Below are positions 15,992 through 23,507 of a stretch of DNA of 36,109 nucleotides, piece after piece. This DNA is from an uncultured Verrucomicrobiota bacterium (lineage in GTDB: Bacteria; Verrucomicrobiota; Verrucomicrobiia; Opitutales; Opitutaceae): assembly GCA_903876795.1 (NCBI GenBank), contig CAIRBK010000054.1, forward strand, positions 1 to 36,109, written 5' to 3'. The first letter of the stretch is position 1. Every line of letters starts with the position of its first letter. The position numbers were made by a program, and so were the translations under genes. The notes under the pieces are model-generated. The model saw nothing but the letters and a program-made list of their open reading frames with translations. It made no database searches and was not told the origin of the DNA.

Positions 15992-18279
15992 ATGCGATGT
16001 ATGTCGGGCGTTTCGATTATATTGCCTGCATCATTTACCGTCACAGCAACGACCTCCTTATCGGCAAGGCTCTCTGGACTCGATGCAGCAACGCCGAGCA
16101 GCTTCCCGACAACAACTTTTTCGACCTCGGTTGTCGCGCCTTCGCTCGCCGCTTTCGCCAAAGGCGGCAGATCGACCAGTTTGAGCAGACTGCCAACCGG
16201 GATTTTAAACGTATGCAAACCGCCGGAAACGGTTTCGCTTAGCATTCCCATAAGCAGGGCGCATGCAACTTTGCCGTCTTCGATCGCGTCCGCGATCCAT
16301 GCCTTCAATTGCGCCCCATCGCCGTTCCGCTGATAAAAGCCTAAGGCGGCACGGATGAAGGGAGTCTTCCAAATTGATTTGGCTTCAAATGCTTGTCTCA
16401 AGCGTTCCATCAATACGGCGATTGCCCTTTCGTTTACGGAACGCGGCGTGGCACCCATTTGATCGCCATGACTACGGTTATCCGCATCAAAACAGCACAC
16501 AAGAAGAAGCGGCCCGTTGATGGCGTTCGTGTCCGTAACTGCGGATAGATACGCGGTGCATCGTTGGTCGCCGTTGTCGATTCCGAGTATCAAGTCCTTG
16601 GCTAGAAAGATAAAGTTTCTCAGCCCATCCGACTTAAATTCACCTTCAGATACGAGGCCCTCTGGCAACTCGTCCGAGAGATCCATGATTGCGCCAACAA
16701 CGAGCTGAATTTGCGCCAGTGTGAAGTTTGGCCGGTGAGCCCTGCACCGCGACATTAGGTCGTGATAAAATCCACTCACCAGCGCCTCGCGAAACGCCGC
16801 CACACATTCACCTCGCGACGTAGCCCGCAAGAATTTCGCCATGAACGCCGCTGGCACCTGATCGCTCTCATACTGAAGATCGAAGTAACGATGGAAGTGC
16901 TGGTAAGAGCACACGCGCAAATCCCGCGACCACTCGCCGTCGCCATGACTGCCATGCCGCCCTTTTATCTGCGGAAAGAGTCCATTCAGCAGCTCGGTAA
17001 GTCTGCGTTTCTGACGTTCCGTTAATTCGCGCTTCTCAATCAAATTATCCACCGAGAGCGCGAACTCGTTTTTGCTCTCCTTATCGTCATACAAGAGCTC
17101 GAGAAGGATGTTTCGATCCCTTCGGAAAACATCCTGTATTTCCTGATAAGCACCGGGGTCGAAAATCCGGAGTGTCTCGACCAACACTAAGTCGGTCTCG
17201 TTCACCTCCAAGTGGCCATCACGGATATGGCCGTCAAAGGTGAAATCGAACACACTCAGAAAGCGTTTAATATCGCGCGGGGTTGTGAAGAACGGGCACA
17301 CCGCGTCATCGAATAGCTGTTCCCAACGGTCTCGCCGCGTAGTGTTCCACTCGTAGATCGCCCGGCTCCAGGTTTTCCGAATCCCCTCCTTGAGGAGCTT
17401 TTGTATCTGGTGCTGCGGCGGGGTTGGAACATCCAGCTCGACTTGCACGATCTTTCTTAGAAATGCCGCGCCTTTATCCCCGGTCATTTCATCCAGAGCC
17501 TTCGCGACCACGTCGCGTTGGTAGAGGAGTAAATACACGACATTGGGCAGATCGGCGTTGGCCTTTATCAACTGCATCAGCATCTGCACCTGGCTGCGGG
17601 AAAGCCGGTCGATATCGTCGATCACAATCACAAGCGGTGTTGCTTGCGTAGTGAGAGTTGCCGCGATGTCTCCCCGCACTTCTTCGAGGCTCTTACCCTC
17701 CTGATTTTCGTGCGCGTCGGCGGCGTTGTTCGCCAGCTCCTCAACGGCTGCGGCACCTTCTTCGACCGCCGCGCCAACCACTGCGGTAATTGCCACGGTG
17801 CCGCCAACGACCGGATTGGCCAAGGTCGCTGGCACAGTGAGACCGGCCGCGCCCGTTTTTCCCCACTTCGCAAGATTCTTGGTTACCCCAAAAAAGCGTC
17901 CGAGCCCACGCCAAGCCGTTGCTAAACCCTTGGCTCGTTCGCCTGGATTCTCGCGATCTAAGCTCGCAGCGATCTCCCCGAAAAACGCATCGAAGAGCAT
18001 CTGCTGGCCTTCCCATTGCCAGGGGTTAAAATGGGCGATCATTGGGGCCGCCTTGTCCGGGGGCGTATCTGCGCGAAGATAGTGGAGGATGAAATGCGCG
18101 AGAGTGGTTTTCCCGCTGCCCCAATCCCCGCTCAAGCTGACGACCAGGCTATCCCCGGTCTTTCGCCACGTCCCGATGTCACGGGCGATTCGTTTGGCGA
18201 AATCACTTCGCCCGAACAAATCGTCACCCGGTGACTTCAATGCCTTGTCGGCATTGTATCGGTGCGGCGCGTCGCTCAT
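15988..18279 (-). CDS. KAP-family P-loop NTPase
   Basis: 763 residues from ATG 18279, which overlaps the methylase stop as ATGA. A longer frame reaching to 19119 is only an antisense shadow of the methylase gene. Walker A GDWGSGKT lies at 51-58, the KAP-typical FNPWQW at 84-89, and Walker B IVIDDIDRL at 218-226. Between them a hydrophobic stretch (about 144-180) may enter the membrane, as in many KAP proteins. The C-terminal 450 residues are helical with no domain I know. KAP NTPases are often membrane-linked and occur in several anti-phage systems. The base composition looks lower in GC than neighbouring genes. Confidence 0.85.
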   Translation of the reverse strand: MSDAPHRYNADKALKSPGDDLFGRSDFAKRIARDIGTWRKTGDSLVVSLSGDWGSGKTTLAHFILHYLRADTPPDKAAPMIAHFNPWQWEGQQMLFDAFFGEIAASLDRENPGERAKGLATAWRGLGRFFGVTKNLAKWGKTGAAGLTVPATLANPVVGGTVAITAVVGAAVEEGAAAVEELANNAADAHENQEGKSLEEVRGDIAATLTTQATPLVIVIDDIDRLSRSQVQMLMQLIKANADLPNVVYLLLYQRDVVAKALDEMTGDKGAAFLRKIVQVELDVPTPPQHQIQKLLKEGIRKTWSRAIYEWNTTRRDRWEQLFDDAVCPFFTTPRDIKRFLSVFDFTFDGHIRDGHLEVNETDLVLVETLRIFDPGAYQEIQDVFRRDRNILLELLYDDKESKNEFALSVDNLIEKRELTERQKRRLTELLNGLFPQIKGRHGSHGDGEWSRDLRVCSYQHFHRYFDLQYESDQVPAAFMAKFLRATSRGECVAAFREALVSGFYHDLMSRCRAHRPNFTLAQIQLVVGAIMDLSDELPEGLVSEGEFKSDGLRNFIFLAKDLILGIDNGDQRCTAYLSAVTDTNAINGPLLLVCCFDADNRSHGDQMGATPRSVNERAIAVLMERLRQAFEAKSIWKTPFIRAALGFYQRNGDGAQLKAWIADAIEDGKVACALLMGMLSETVSGGLHTFKIPVGSLLKLVDLPPLAKAASEGATTEVEKVVVGKLLGVAASSPESLADKEVVAVTVNDAGNIIETPDIHRI

Positions 18280-21269
18280 GCACCTTCCTTGGCCTGTTCG
18301 GCGTTCCAGAGTTCGAGCTGTTTCGGGGCCTCCACGCGTTCGGAGAATGCGAGGCGGCGGAGTTTTTCCAAGGCCTCGAAATCGCTCGCGGCTCCCTCGC
18401 AGGCGTCGAGCACGTCGGGGGCACCGAAGGCGCGGCTCACCGGCAGCACTTCGAGCACCGCCAACAGCGCGGCAGCGAAGCCGGGGTCTTGGACGACTCC
18501 CGCCTTTTCGAGCAGCTCGCGGCCGGCGTCGAGCGTGCGGGTGCGGGCTTGGTGCGCGGCGTGGTGCAGGGCGTCGATCATGCCTTGCGAACCATCGGGC
18601 GCGCCGAGGGCGTGTTTGGCCGCGCGTTGCGTGCTGTCCCAGAGAATGAGGTCGCTGCCCTTCTTCTCGGCGAGGTGGCCCACGATGTCGGCATCGAGGT
18701 CCACGCCGACGGCGCGGGCGAGGCGGAGCGCTTCGTCGTAGGGGAAGACCGGGGCTTGAAACGCATCCCACGCCAGCACGAACCACGCAGTGCGGCCATC
18801 GAGTTCGGCCTGGGCTTTTTTGTGGGTGAGCTGTTCGAGTCGCCAGCTCTTCACCTCGCGGCGGGCGGCATTGAGCGCGTCCTCCGGCGTGACTTCGTAG
18901 GGGTCGCGTTCTTCCGGGAATAGTTCTTTTTGCGCCCGGCGTTTGGCCTTGGGTTCGGGCTTGGGCGTGCCGCGCTTGAGCGGCCAGTGGCGGGAAAACT
19001 CCTCCAGCGCTGGGCCGAAGCAGGCGAGATACAAATCCACGCCCCGGATGCCGCCCGCTTGGAACTCGGCCACACGCTTGCGCACGGCGGCGGCGACCAG
19101 CGGCTCCACGTCTTCCCAATAGCGCGTCTCGGCGTTGGCGTCCACGGCGGCGCGGGGGCGGCAGGCGAGGAAGATCGTCGAGTTGGCGGCGGCCTTGTCT
19201 TTGATGTGCAGGCTACCCTCGGCCTCGGTATTGATCGGCCAGGAGGCGGTGATGACGAAGCCAGCCTGCATGAGACCCTGGGTGAGCGCATCCCACGCGC
19301 CGGTGGCCTTGTGGGTAAACATCAGCGTCATGATGCCCTCGGGCTTCAACACCCGGCGGCACTCCTCAAAAATGCGGGCCATGCGCTCCTGATAATCACG
19401 CCCGGCGAGGGCCTTTGCGCCCTTCTGGTCGCGGAACTTGGCTGGGTTGGCGACGGCCTCGTTTTCCTTGTCGGTGAGCTGGCGGCGGAAGAGTTCGGGG
19501 AAAACGAGCCCGGCGGTGCGCTTGAGCCAGACGTAGAAAAAGTCGCTCAGCTCCGCATACATCACGTTGTCGTAATACGGCGGATCCATCACCACGACAT
19601 CCACCGAGCCATCGGCGAGGTGATCGAGCGCATCGCCCGATTTATTCGTGACGGTGATCGGCGGCGGCGTCCACGGTGCCGCCGGAGCCAGCGGAAGTTC
19701 GGTTTCCAACGACAAACCGAGTTCAGCTTGAGGCTTGGTGACCGGGGCCCCGATGCGGGCGGATGCGGGCTGAATCAGCTCAACCAGCTCCGTCATGCAT
19801 TTGGCCGTCTGCTCGATAGCCCAGTCGTAATCCACACCTTTTACCAGTGGCGACATCTCAGCGTAAGACCATTTGAACGCAAAATCATGACGATCAAATG
19901 TGTTAACCATTACCTCACGATTACTATGCCAGCGCGTCATTCGTGAGTTATAGTCGCGAAGCTTGTCTAGCGCGGAACAGAGATAGCAAAGCGCAGCGCG
20001 ATAAACATCAGCCGACCCTGTGGTCGGAATTGGATCTAGAAGTAACTCACGAATCGTTTCCCCGCTTGTGCCATGAACAAGAACCTGGCGCGGAGAGAAA
20101 ATATCGAGCCATTTTAACATGCCGTATCTGCGCGGTTCGTCGGTTTTATGCCCGACAGGAATTTCCTCATTAGGAACAACGTCCATTGCCTCCCATTCTG
20201 GCATTTTTTCGCTTAAAAAATCCGAGATTTCCTTGGCGTTGTTGTCTGAGCAAACCGGAGCGCGATAACCTCGCACCCACTTCACACGTTCCTTGCCGGT
20301 TTTCGTTAAGACAATGGTGCGACGCTTGAAAACAACGGCGTAGAGTTGCTCCCCCATCAGCCCTGCCTGTGCCTGCTTCTTGATCTCATCCCCTTCGACT
20401 ACACGGCCGCAGTCAGTAAAGGGGCACGAGGCATCTCCATCTGCGATAGTGCCGCCGGAGTGGTCGTCGAGCTGCTGAACAATTTCAAACTCGCACACAC
20501 GTTCCGACACCACCTTCGAGCAGTTAGGCTTCAAGCGAACGCCCGTGCCATCGGGAGCGAGACGCCAATTGGGCGAAAGCGGCACCACGCCTTCACAATA
20601 CGGACACCGCACCGTGCGCGCCCAAATGAAATTTGTTGGAATACAGTCCTTCTCCGGTTCCGCCGGGAAGAACTTTTTCAACCGCTCTTCGCGGCGTTTC
20701 ACAAACTCCGCCGCCAAGCGATTAAACTCGTAAACCACGGCCATGCCATACTTCGCCGGCCATTCGTAAGTGGCTTTTTGGATAAACGCAGCAACCGGGT
20801 TTAGGTCGTTGCCGACCGTGGCAAGGCCGAGGCGGAGCGCTTCCAACGGAACGGAGCCGCCACCGCCTGTTGGGTCGAGCGCGTTGAGTGAACTCGGATC
20901 AACGCCTATCTGTTCACGGAACCACGCCTTCTCCGTTTCCGTCGGAGTGTATTTAAAGGCCCGCTCGTAGGAGTAGGCATCGCCCTCAAACCGCACGCCG
21001 GTGCGCTTGGCTTGGTCAATCTTGCGGCGACTTGCCACCGGGTCGCCATGCACGCCCAGCGCACGCATGAACTTCTTATGGTCGGCGTCGGCAGGAAGGA
21101 GCGAAGCGAGGATCGCCGCCCGCGAAGCGACGAGGGGACGCCGTGCCCACCAGACGTGGAGCCGATTGGGCGCGGGAAACGGCGTCATCGGCGTGCGCTC
21201 GCGCAAGCTCTCGATACCAATCTCCGTGATCGGCAACCAACGTTCAATCAGGCGGGGGGAGGAAGACAT
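18276..21269 (-). CDS. DUF1156 adenine-specific DNA methylase with zinc ribbon
   Basis: 997 residues. The N-terminal DUF1156 motif RLIERWLPITEIGIES is followed by NRLHVWWARRPL. SAM-binding motif: DPTGGGGS at 132-139. Zinc ribbon: C222/C225 (RCPYCEG) and C282/C287 (SCPFTDCG). Catalytic motif IV: DPPYYD at 562-567, the N6-adenine/N4-cytosine type. The C-terminal 300 residues are helical and charged. It should mark host DNA as self. The start lies six bases after the protease stop. The middle third looks poorer in GC than both ends, which could reflect exchange of the target-recognition part. Confidence 0.88.
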   Translation of the reverse strand: MSSSPRLIERWLPITEIGIESLRERTPMTPFPAPNRLHVWWARRPLVASRAAILASLLPADADHKKFMRALGVHGDPVASRRKIDQAKRTGVRFEGDAYSYERAFKYTPTETEKAWFREQIGVDPSSLNALDPTGGGGSVPLEALRLGLATVGNDLNPVAAFIQKATYEWPAKYGMAVVYEFNRLAAEFVKRREERLKKFFPAEPEKDCIPTNFIWARTVRCPYCEGVVPLSPNWRLAPDGTGVRLKPNCSKVVSERVCEFEIVQQLDDHSGGTIADGDASCPFTDCGRVVEGDEIKKQAQAGLMGEQLYAVVFKRRTIVLTKTGKERVKWVRGYRAPVCSDNNAKEISDFLSEKMPEWEAMDVVPNEEIPVGHKTDEPRRYGMLKWLDIFSPRQVLVHGTSGETIRELLLDPIPTTGSADVYRAALCYLCSALDKLRDYNSRMTRWHSNREVMVNTFDRHDFAFKWSYAEMSPLVKGVDYDWAIEQTAKCMTELVELIQPASARIGAPVTKPQAELGLSLETELPLAPAAPWTPPPITVTNKSGDALDHLADGSVDVVVMDPPYYDNVMYAELSDFFYVWLKRTAGLVFPELFRRQLTDKENEAVANPAKFRDQKGAKALAGRDYQERMARIFEECRRVLKPEGIMTLMFTHKATGAWDALTQGLMQAGFVITASWPINTEAEGSLHIKDKAAANSTIFLACRPRAAVDANAETRYWEDVEPLVAAAVRKRVAEFQAGGIRGVDLYLACFGPALEEFSRHWPLKRGTPKPEPKAKRRAQKELFPEERDPYEVTPEDALNAARREVKSWRLEQLTHKKAQAELDGRTAWFVLAWDAFQAPVFPYDEALRLARAVGVDLDADIVGHLAEKKGSDLILWDSTQRAAKHALGAPDGSQGMIDALHHAAHQARTRTLDAGRELLEKAGVVQDPGFAAALLAVLEVLPVSRAFGAPDVLDACEGAASDFEALEKLRRLAFSERVEAPKQLELWNAEQAKEGA

Positions 21270-21275
21270 GCGGAA

Positions 21276-22121
21276 TTAAAGAGTTGAGGACAGGGCAACC
21301 GGTTCACGTTGGACAACGCGAACGTCGGGCGTCTCAGGGATGAACGGTGAAAGCTCGGGGAAGCGCCTGCGAATACCTTCGAGCGCGGCAGTAATGCGGA
21401 CAGCTAGGAACGATTGCGGGTGCTCGGGCGGCAATTCCATGCACAGACCGACCAACTCCACCGGCACGTCTTGGCCGAGTTCGCGTCTGCGAACGCCCTT
21501 GAACACCCCGCCTCCGCTCAGGCCGTTGAGAATCGGGGCCAGCGGGCGATCTTGATGCACGTTACCCGTTTCATCGCGCATGGGCGCACCATCCATGACG
21601 ATGCCGACGTGGGAATACGGCATCACGCCGACCCGATGATAATCAGCCTCAGCATAGGAGCGTGCCGTGATTTTCTGAATCTGTGGGCGCAGCATCCCTT
21701 TCCCGCGCGGTTCGGCATCACGCAGCGGGTAGCCCATGAAGGTGTAGTGCGTGTCGTGCGAAGCCTCCACGCCAAGCGCCACGGCCTCGACCGGCCAGAA
21801 GGCGAATTGAGCACGAAACCCGGCGGCGGTGGCATCGTCGAGCCGGAGAAACGTCACGTCCACCCGGTCGCGTTCACGGCCACCGGTGGCGGGCATCCGG
21901 CTGACGCTACCCGTGCCCGCGAAGGGCTGAAGGTCACCATTCAGCACCGACAACAACGATGTCCGCCCCGTCGTCGGATCGTCGAGATGATCGAGCACGT
22001 GGGCACAGGTGAGGAGAAAATGCGCCGGCCCCACCGCCAGCAAAACCCCCGACCCAATCGGCACCGGCCACGACTTGTCGTCGAGTCGGTAGAGCGGGCA
22101 GATGGAGGAGGAGGGAGACAT
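21276..22121 (-). CDS. Trypsin-like serine protease
   Basis: 281 residues. The chymotrypsin-fold triad can be placed: H41 in LLTCAHVLD, D88 in RVDVTFLRL and S202 in LNGLSGGGVF. The spacing and the GxSGG-type serine motif are as in active enzymes. No signal peptide is visible, so it should act in the cytoplasm. The gene lies 9 bases after the NYN gene and 6 bases before the methylase gene, so it is an integral part of the operon. By analogy to other defence proteases it may cut a partner or a cellular target once infection is sensed. That is inference. Confidence 0.82.
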   Translation of the reverse strand: MSPSSSICPLYRLDDKSWPVPIGSGVLLAVGPAHFLLTCAHVLDHLDDPTTGRTSLLSVLNGDLQPFAGTGSVSRMPATGGRERDRVDVTFLRLDDATAAGFRAQFAFWPVEAVALGVEASHDTHYTFMGYPLRDAEPRGKGMLRPQIQKITARSYAEADYHRVGVMPYSHVGIVMDGAPMRDETGNVHQDRPLAPILNGLSGGGVFKGVRRRELGQDVPVELVGLCMELPPEHPQSFLAVRITAALEGIRRRFPELSPFIPETPDVRVVQREPVALSSTL

Positions 22122-22130
22122 GCGGTCGGT

Positions 22131-22775
22131 TTACCACGAAGCGGGTTTATGAAACGCGCCCTGCGCATCAGTCAGGGTCGGCGCGAATTGCGACGCGACC
22201 AAGTGCGCCCAAGTGATGCCGTTTTGGTAAAACGACACGGCGTGTTGTAGGCCGGCGCTCTTTCGTGGCGGCCGACAGTTCGGGCCGGAAATACGCTGGG
22301 GATTCAGCACGCCGATAGGCTTCTTGATCTCGTCGCGCACCATACGAATCGGCGTCACCAAGTCGGAATCACCGGAGATCACGATGGCGCAATCGTAGCG
22401 GCCTCGAAACCCGTCGAGAAGCAGGTGGGAGGCGAGGTTTACGTCGGAGCCTTTCTCCTCGGTCTTGAAAACCTCAATAGTGTTGGGCGGCGGCGTCACC
22501 ACGGCGGCGCGGACTTTGCGGGTGCGAAAATCTCCCTCGATGATTTCCAGGTCGGGCAGAGTCTTGAGCGCCCGCCAATACATCGCTTGCCGGACGGGCT
22601 GATCGAGGTTGCCCGGCAGAGGCGAAACGCGGGCGGTAAAATACTTGGTGGCGACGATCTGGTTGCGCGGGAAGGTTCGTGCAATCAACGCCAGCGGATT
22701 TACCCAGCGCAACGGAGTGCTTTTGACCGCGCTGTAATAAAAATTGAAGCCGTCGATGTAGAGAATGGTCTTCAT
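22131..22775 (-). CDS. NYN-domain (PIN-like) nuclease
   Basis: 214 residues, with GGAGG about 10 bases before ATG 22775. The acidic triad of the NYN/LabA family is visible: D8 in LYIDGFN, D111 in EKGSDVNLA, and D136/D138 in VISGDSDL. The hallmark SGDSDLVTPIRMVRD segment is complete. NYN proteins are metal-dependent RNases or DNases. It heads the tightly packed second half of the operon, directly behind a terminator-like hairpin. It is probably an effector or RNA-processing part of the system. Confidence 0.83.
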   Translation of the reverse strand: MKTILYIDGFNFYYSAVKSTPLRWVNPLALIARTFPRNQIVATKYFTARVSPLPGNLDQPVRQAMYWRALKTLPDLEIIEGDFRTRKVRAAVVTPPPNTIEVFKTEEKGSDVNLASHLLLDGFRGRYDCAIVISGDSDLVTPIRMVRDEIKKPIGVLNPQRISGPNCRPPRKSAGLQHAVSFYQNGITWAHLVASQFAPTLTDAQGAFHKPASW

Positions 22776-22805
22776 CGCGCCGACCTCCGCTCGATCTCTC
22801 CAAGG

Positions 22806-22843
22806 CTAAAAAATGCAAGGGCGACCCCCGAAGAGGTCGCCCC
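22806..22843 (-). terminator. Terminator-like hairpin inside the defence operon
   Basis: On the minus strand GGGCGACC (22842-22835) pairs with GGTCGCCC (22826-22819), and TTGCATTTTTT follows at 22818-22808. It stands in the 177-base gap between the small unknown gene and the NYN gene, only about 30 bases before the NYN start. That is too close for a full promoter after it. It probably attenuates transcription of the downstream genes. Confidence 0.65.
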
Positions 22844-22952
22844 GCGTCCTGCCGTCGAAACGGACAAGAGAGATGTGGGGCAAACAAAATGAATGGGGGA
22901 GGCGGTCGTCAACCTGTAAAGACGGGTAAAAGCCAAGATAAGATGCATGTCC

Positions 22953-23483
22953 TTAAGCATGAGTCGGTTTCTTTTTGGGTTTCGGCTCCGTAAAGAGCAG
23001 ACGCAGGGCGGCACCAACGCGGCGATAGCGCGCACGGTGCAGCGTCATGCCCAGCCAGTAAGACGACTCTTCTCGCCCCATCTGCTCGATGCCTTCGACG
23101 ACAGCGCGCAGGTTGTCGCGGCTGCTCATCGGGGCGAGCACGCGGAAGAGAAGCGCGAGGGTGAGCGCGTGGTCTTCGGGCAGTGCCCAGCCATCGCGAT
23201 GCCCCGGCAAGGGGCGCGTGCCCACGATGCGTTCGGCAGGCAGGCCGGCGGCCTTGAGTCGACGGGCGACGCGACTCTCGATAAACTCCAGATTTCGCCC
23301 GCGCAGACCAGCGATGCGGGTCGCAGTGCGCAGGTGGGGCGTGGCGGGCGACGGTAGTTGCCACACTTCCAGCTCGGGGTCACCCGGGCCGTGGAAGGCG
23401 GCGCGCACTTCGTAGCGAGGCAGAGCAAGCGAGGGGTCAACGGGTTCGCGGCGGCGGGGCGGCAGGGGTTTTTTCGGAGGCAT
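22953..23483 (-). CDS. Small protein of unknown function in defence operon
   Basis: 176 residues. The basic Pro-rich start (MPPKKPLPPRRREP) is followed by a strand-rich part and a helical core (RNLEFIESRVARRLKAAGL; ALTLALLFRVLAPMSSRDNL; GIEQMGREESSYWLGMTLHR). It resembles the short proteins that accompany DUF499/DUF1156 systems (DUF3780- or DUF7680-like), but I cannot decide which from sequence alone. The start lies 24 bases after the ATPase gene. Confidence 0.6.
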   Translation of the reverse strand: MPPKKPLPPRRREPVDPSLALPRYEVRAAFHGPGDPELEVWQLPSPATPHLRTATRIAGLRGRNLEFIESRVARRLKAAGLPAERIVGTRPLPGHRDGWALPEDHALTLALLFRVLAPMSSRDNLRAVVEGIEQMGREESSYWLGMTLHRARYRRVGAALRLLFTEPKPKKKPTHA

Positions 23484-23507
23484 CGCGGAGGCTGTTGGGG
23501 TTGAGGC

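Noticed and set aside
18280-19119. N-terminal extension of the KAP NTPase frame on the minus strand
   Set aside because: The extra residues are Arg/Pro-rich shadow of the methylase gene in another frame. The ATG at 18279 overlapping the methylase stop is the natural start.
12797-21269. BREX or DISARM system
   Set aside because: No PglZ, BrxC, DUF1998 or DrmA-like protein is present. The DUF499/DUF1156 pair points to another type.
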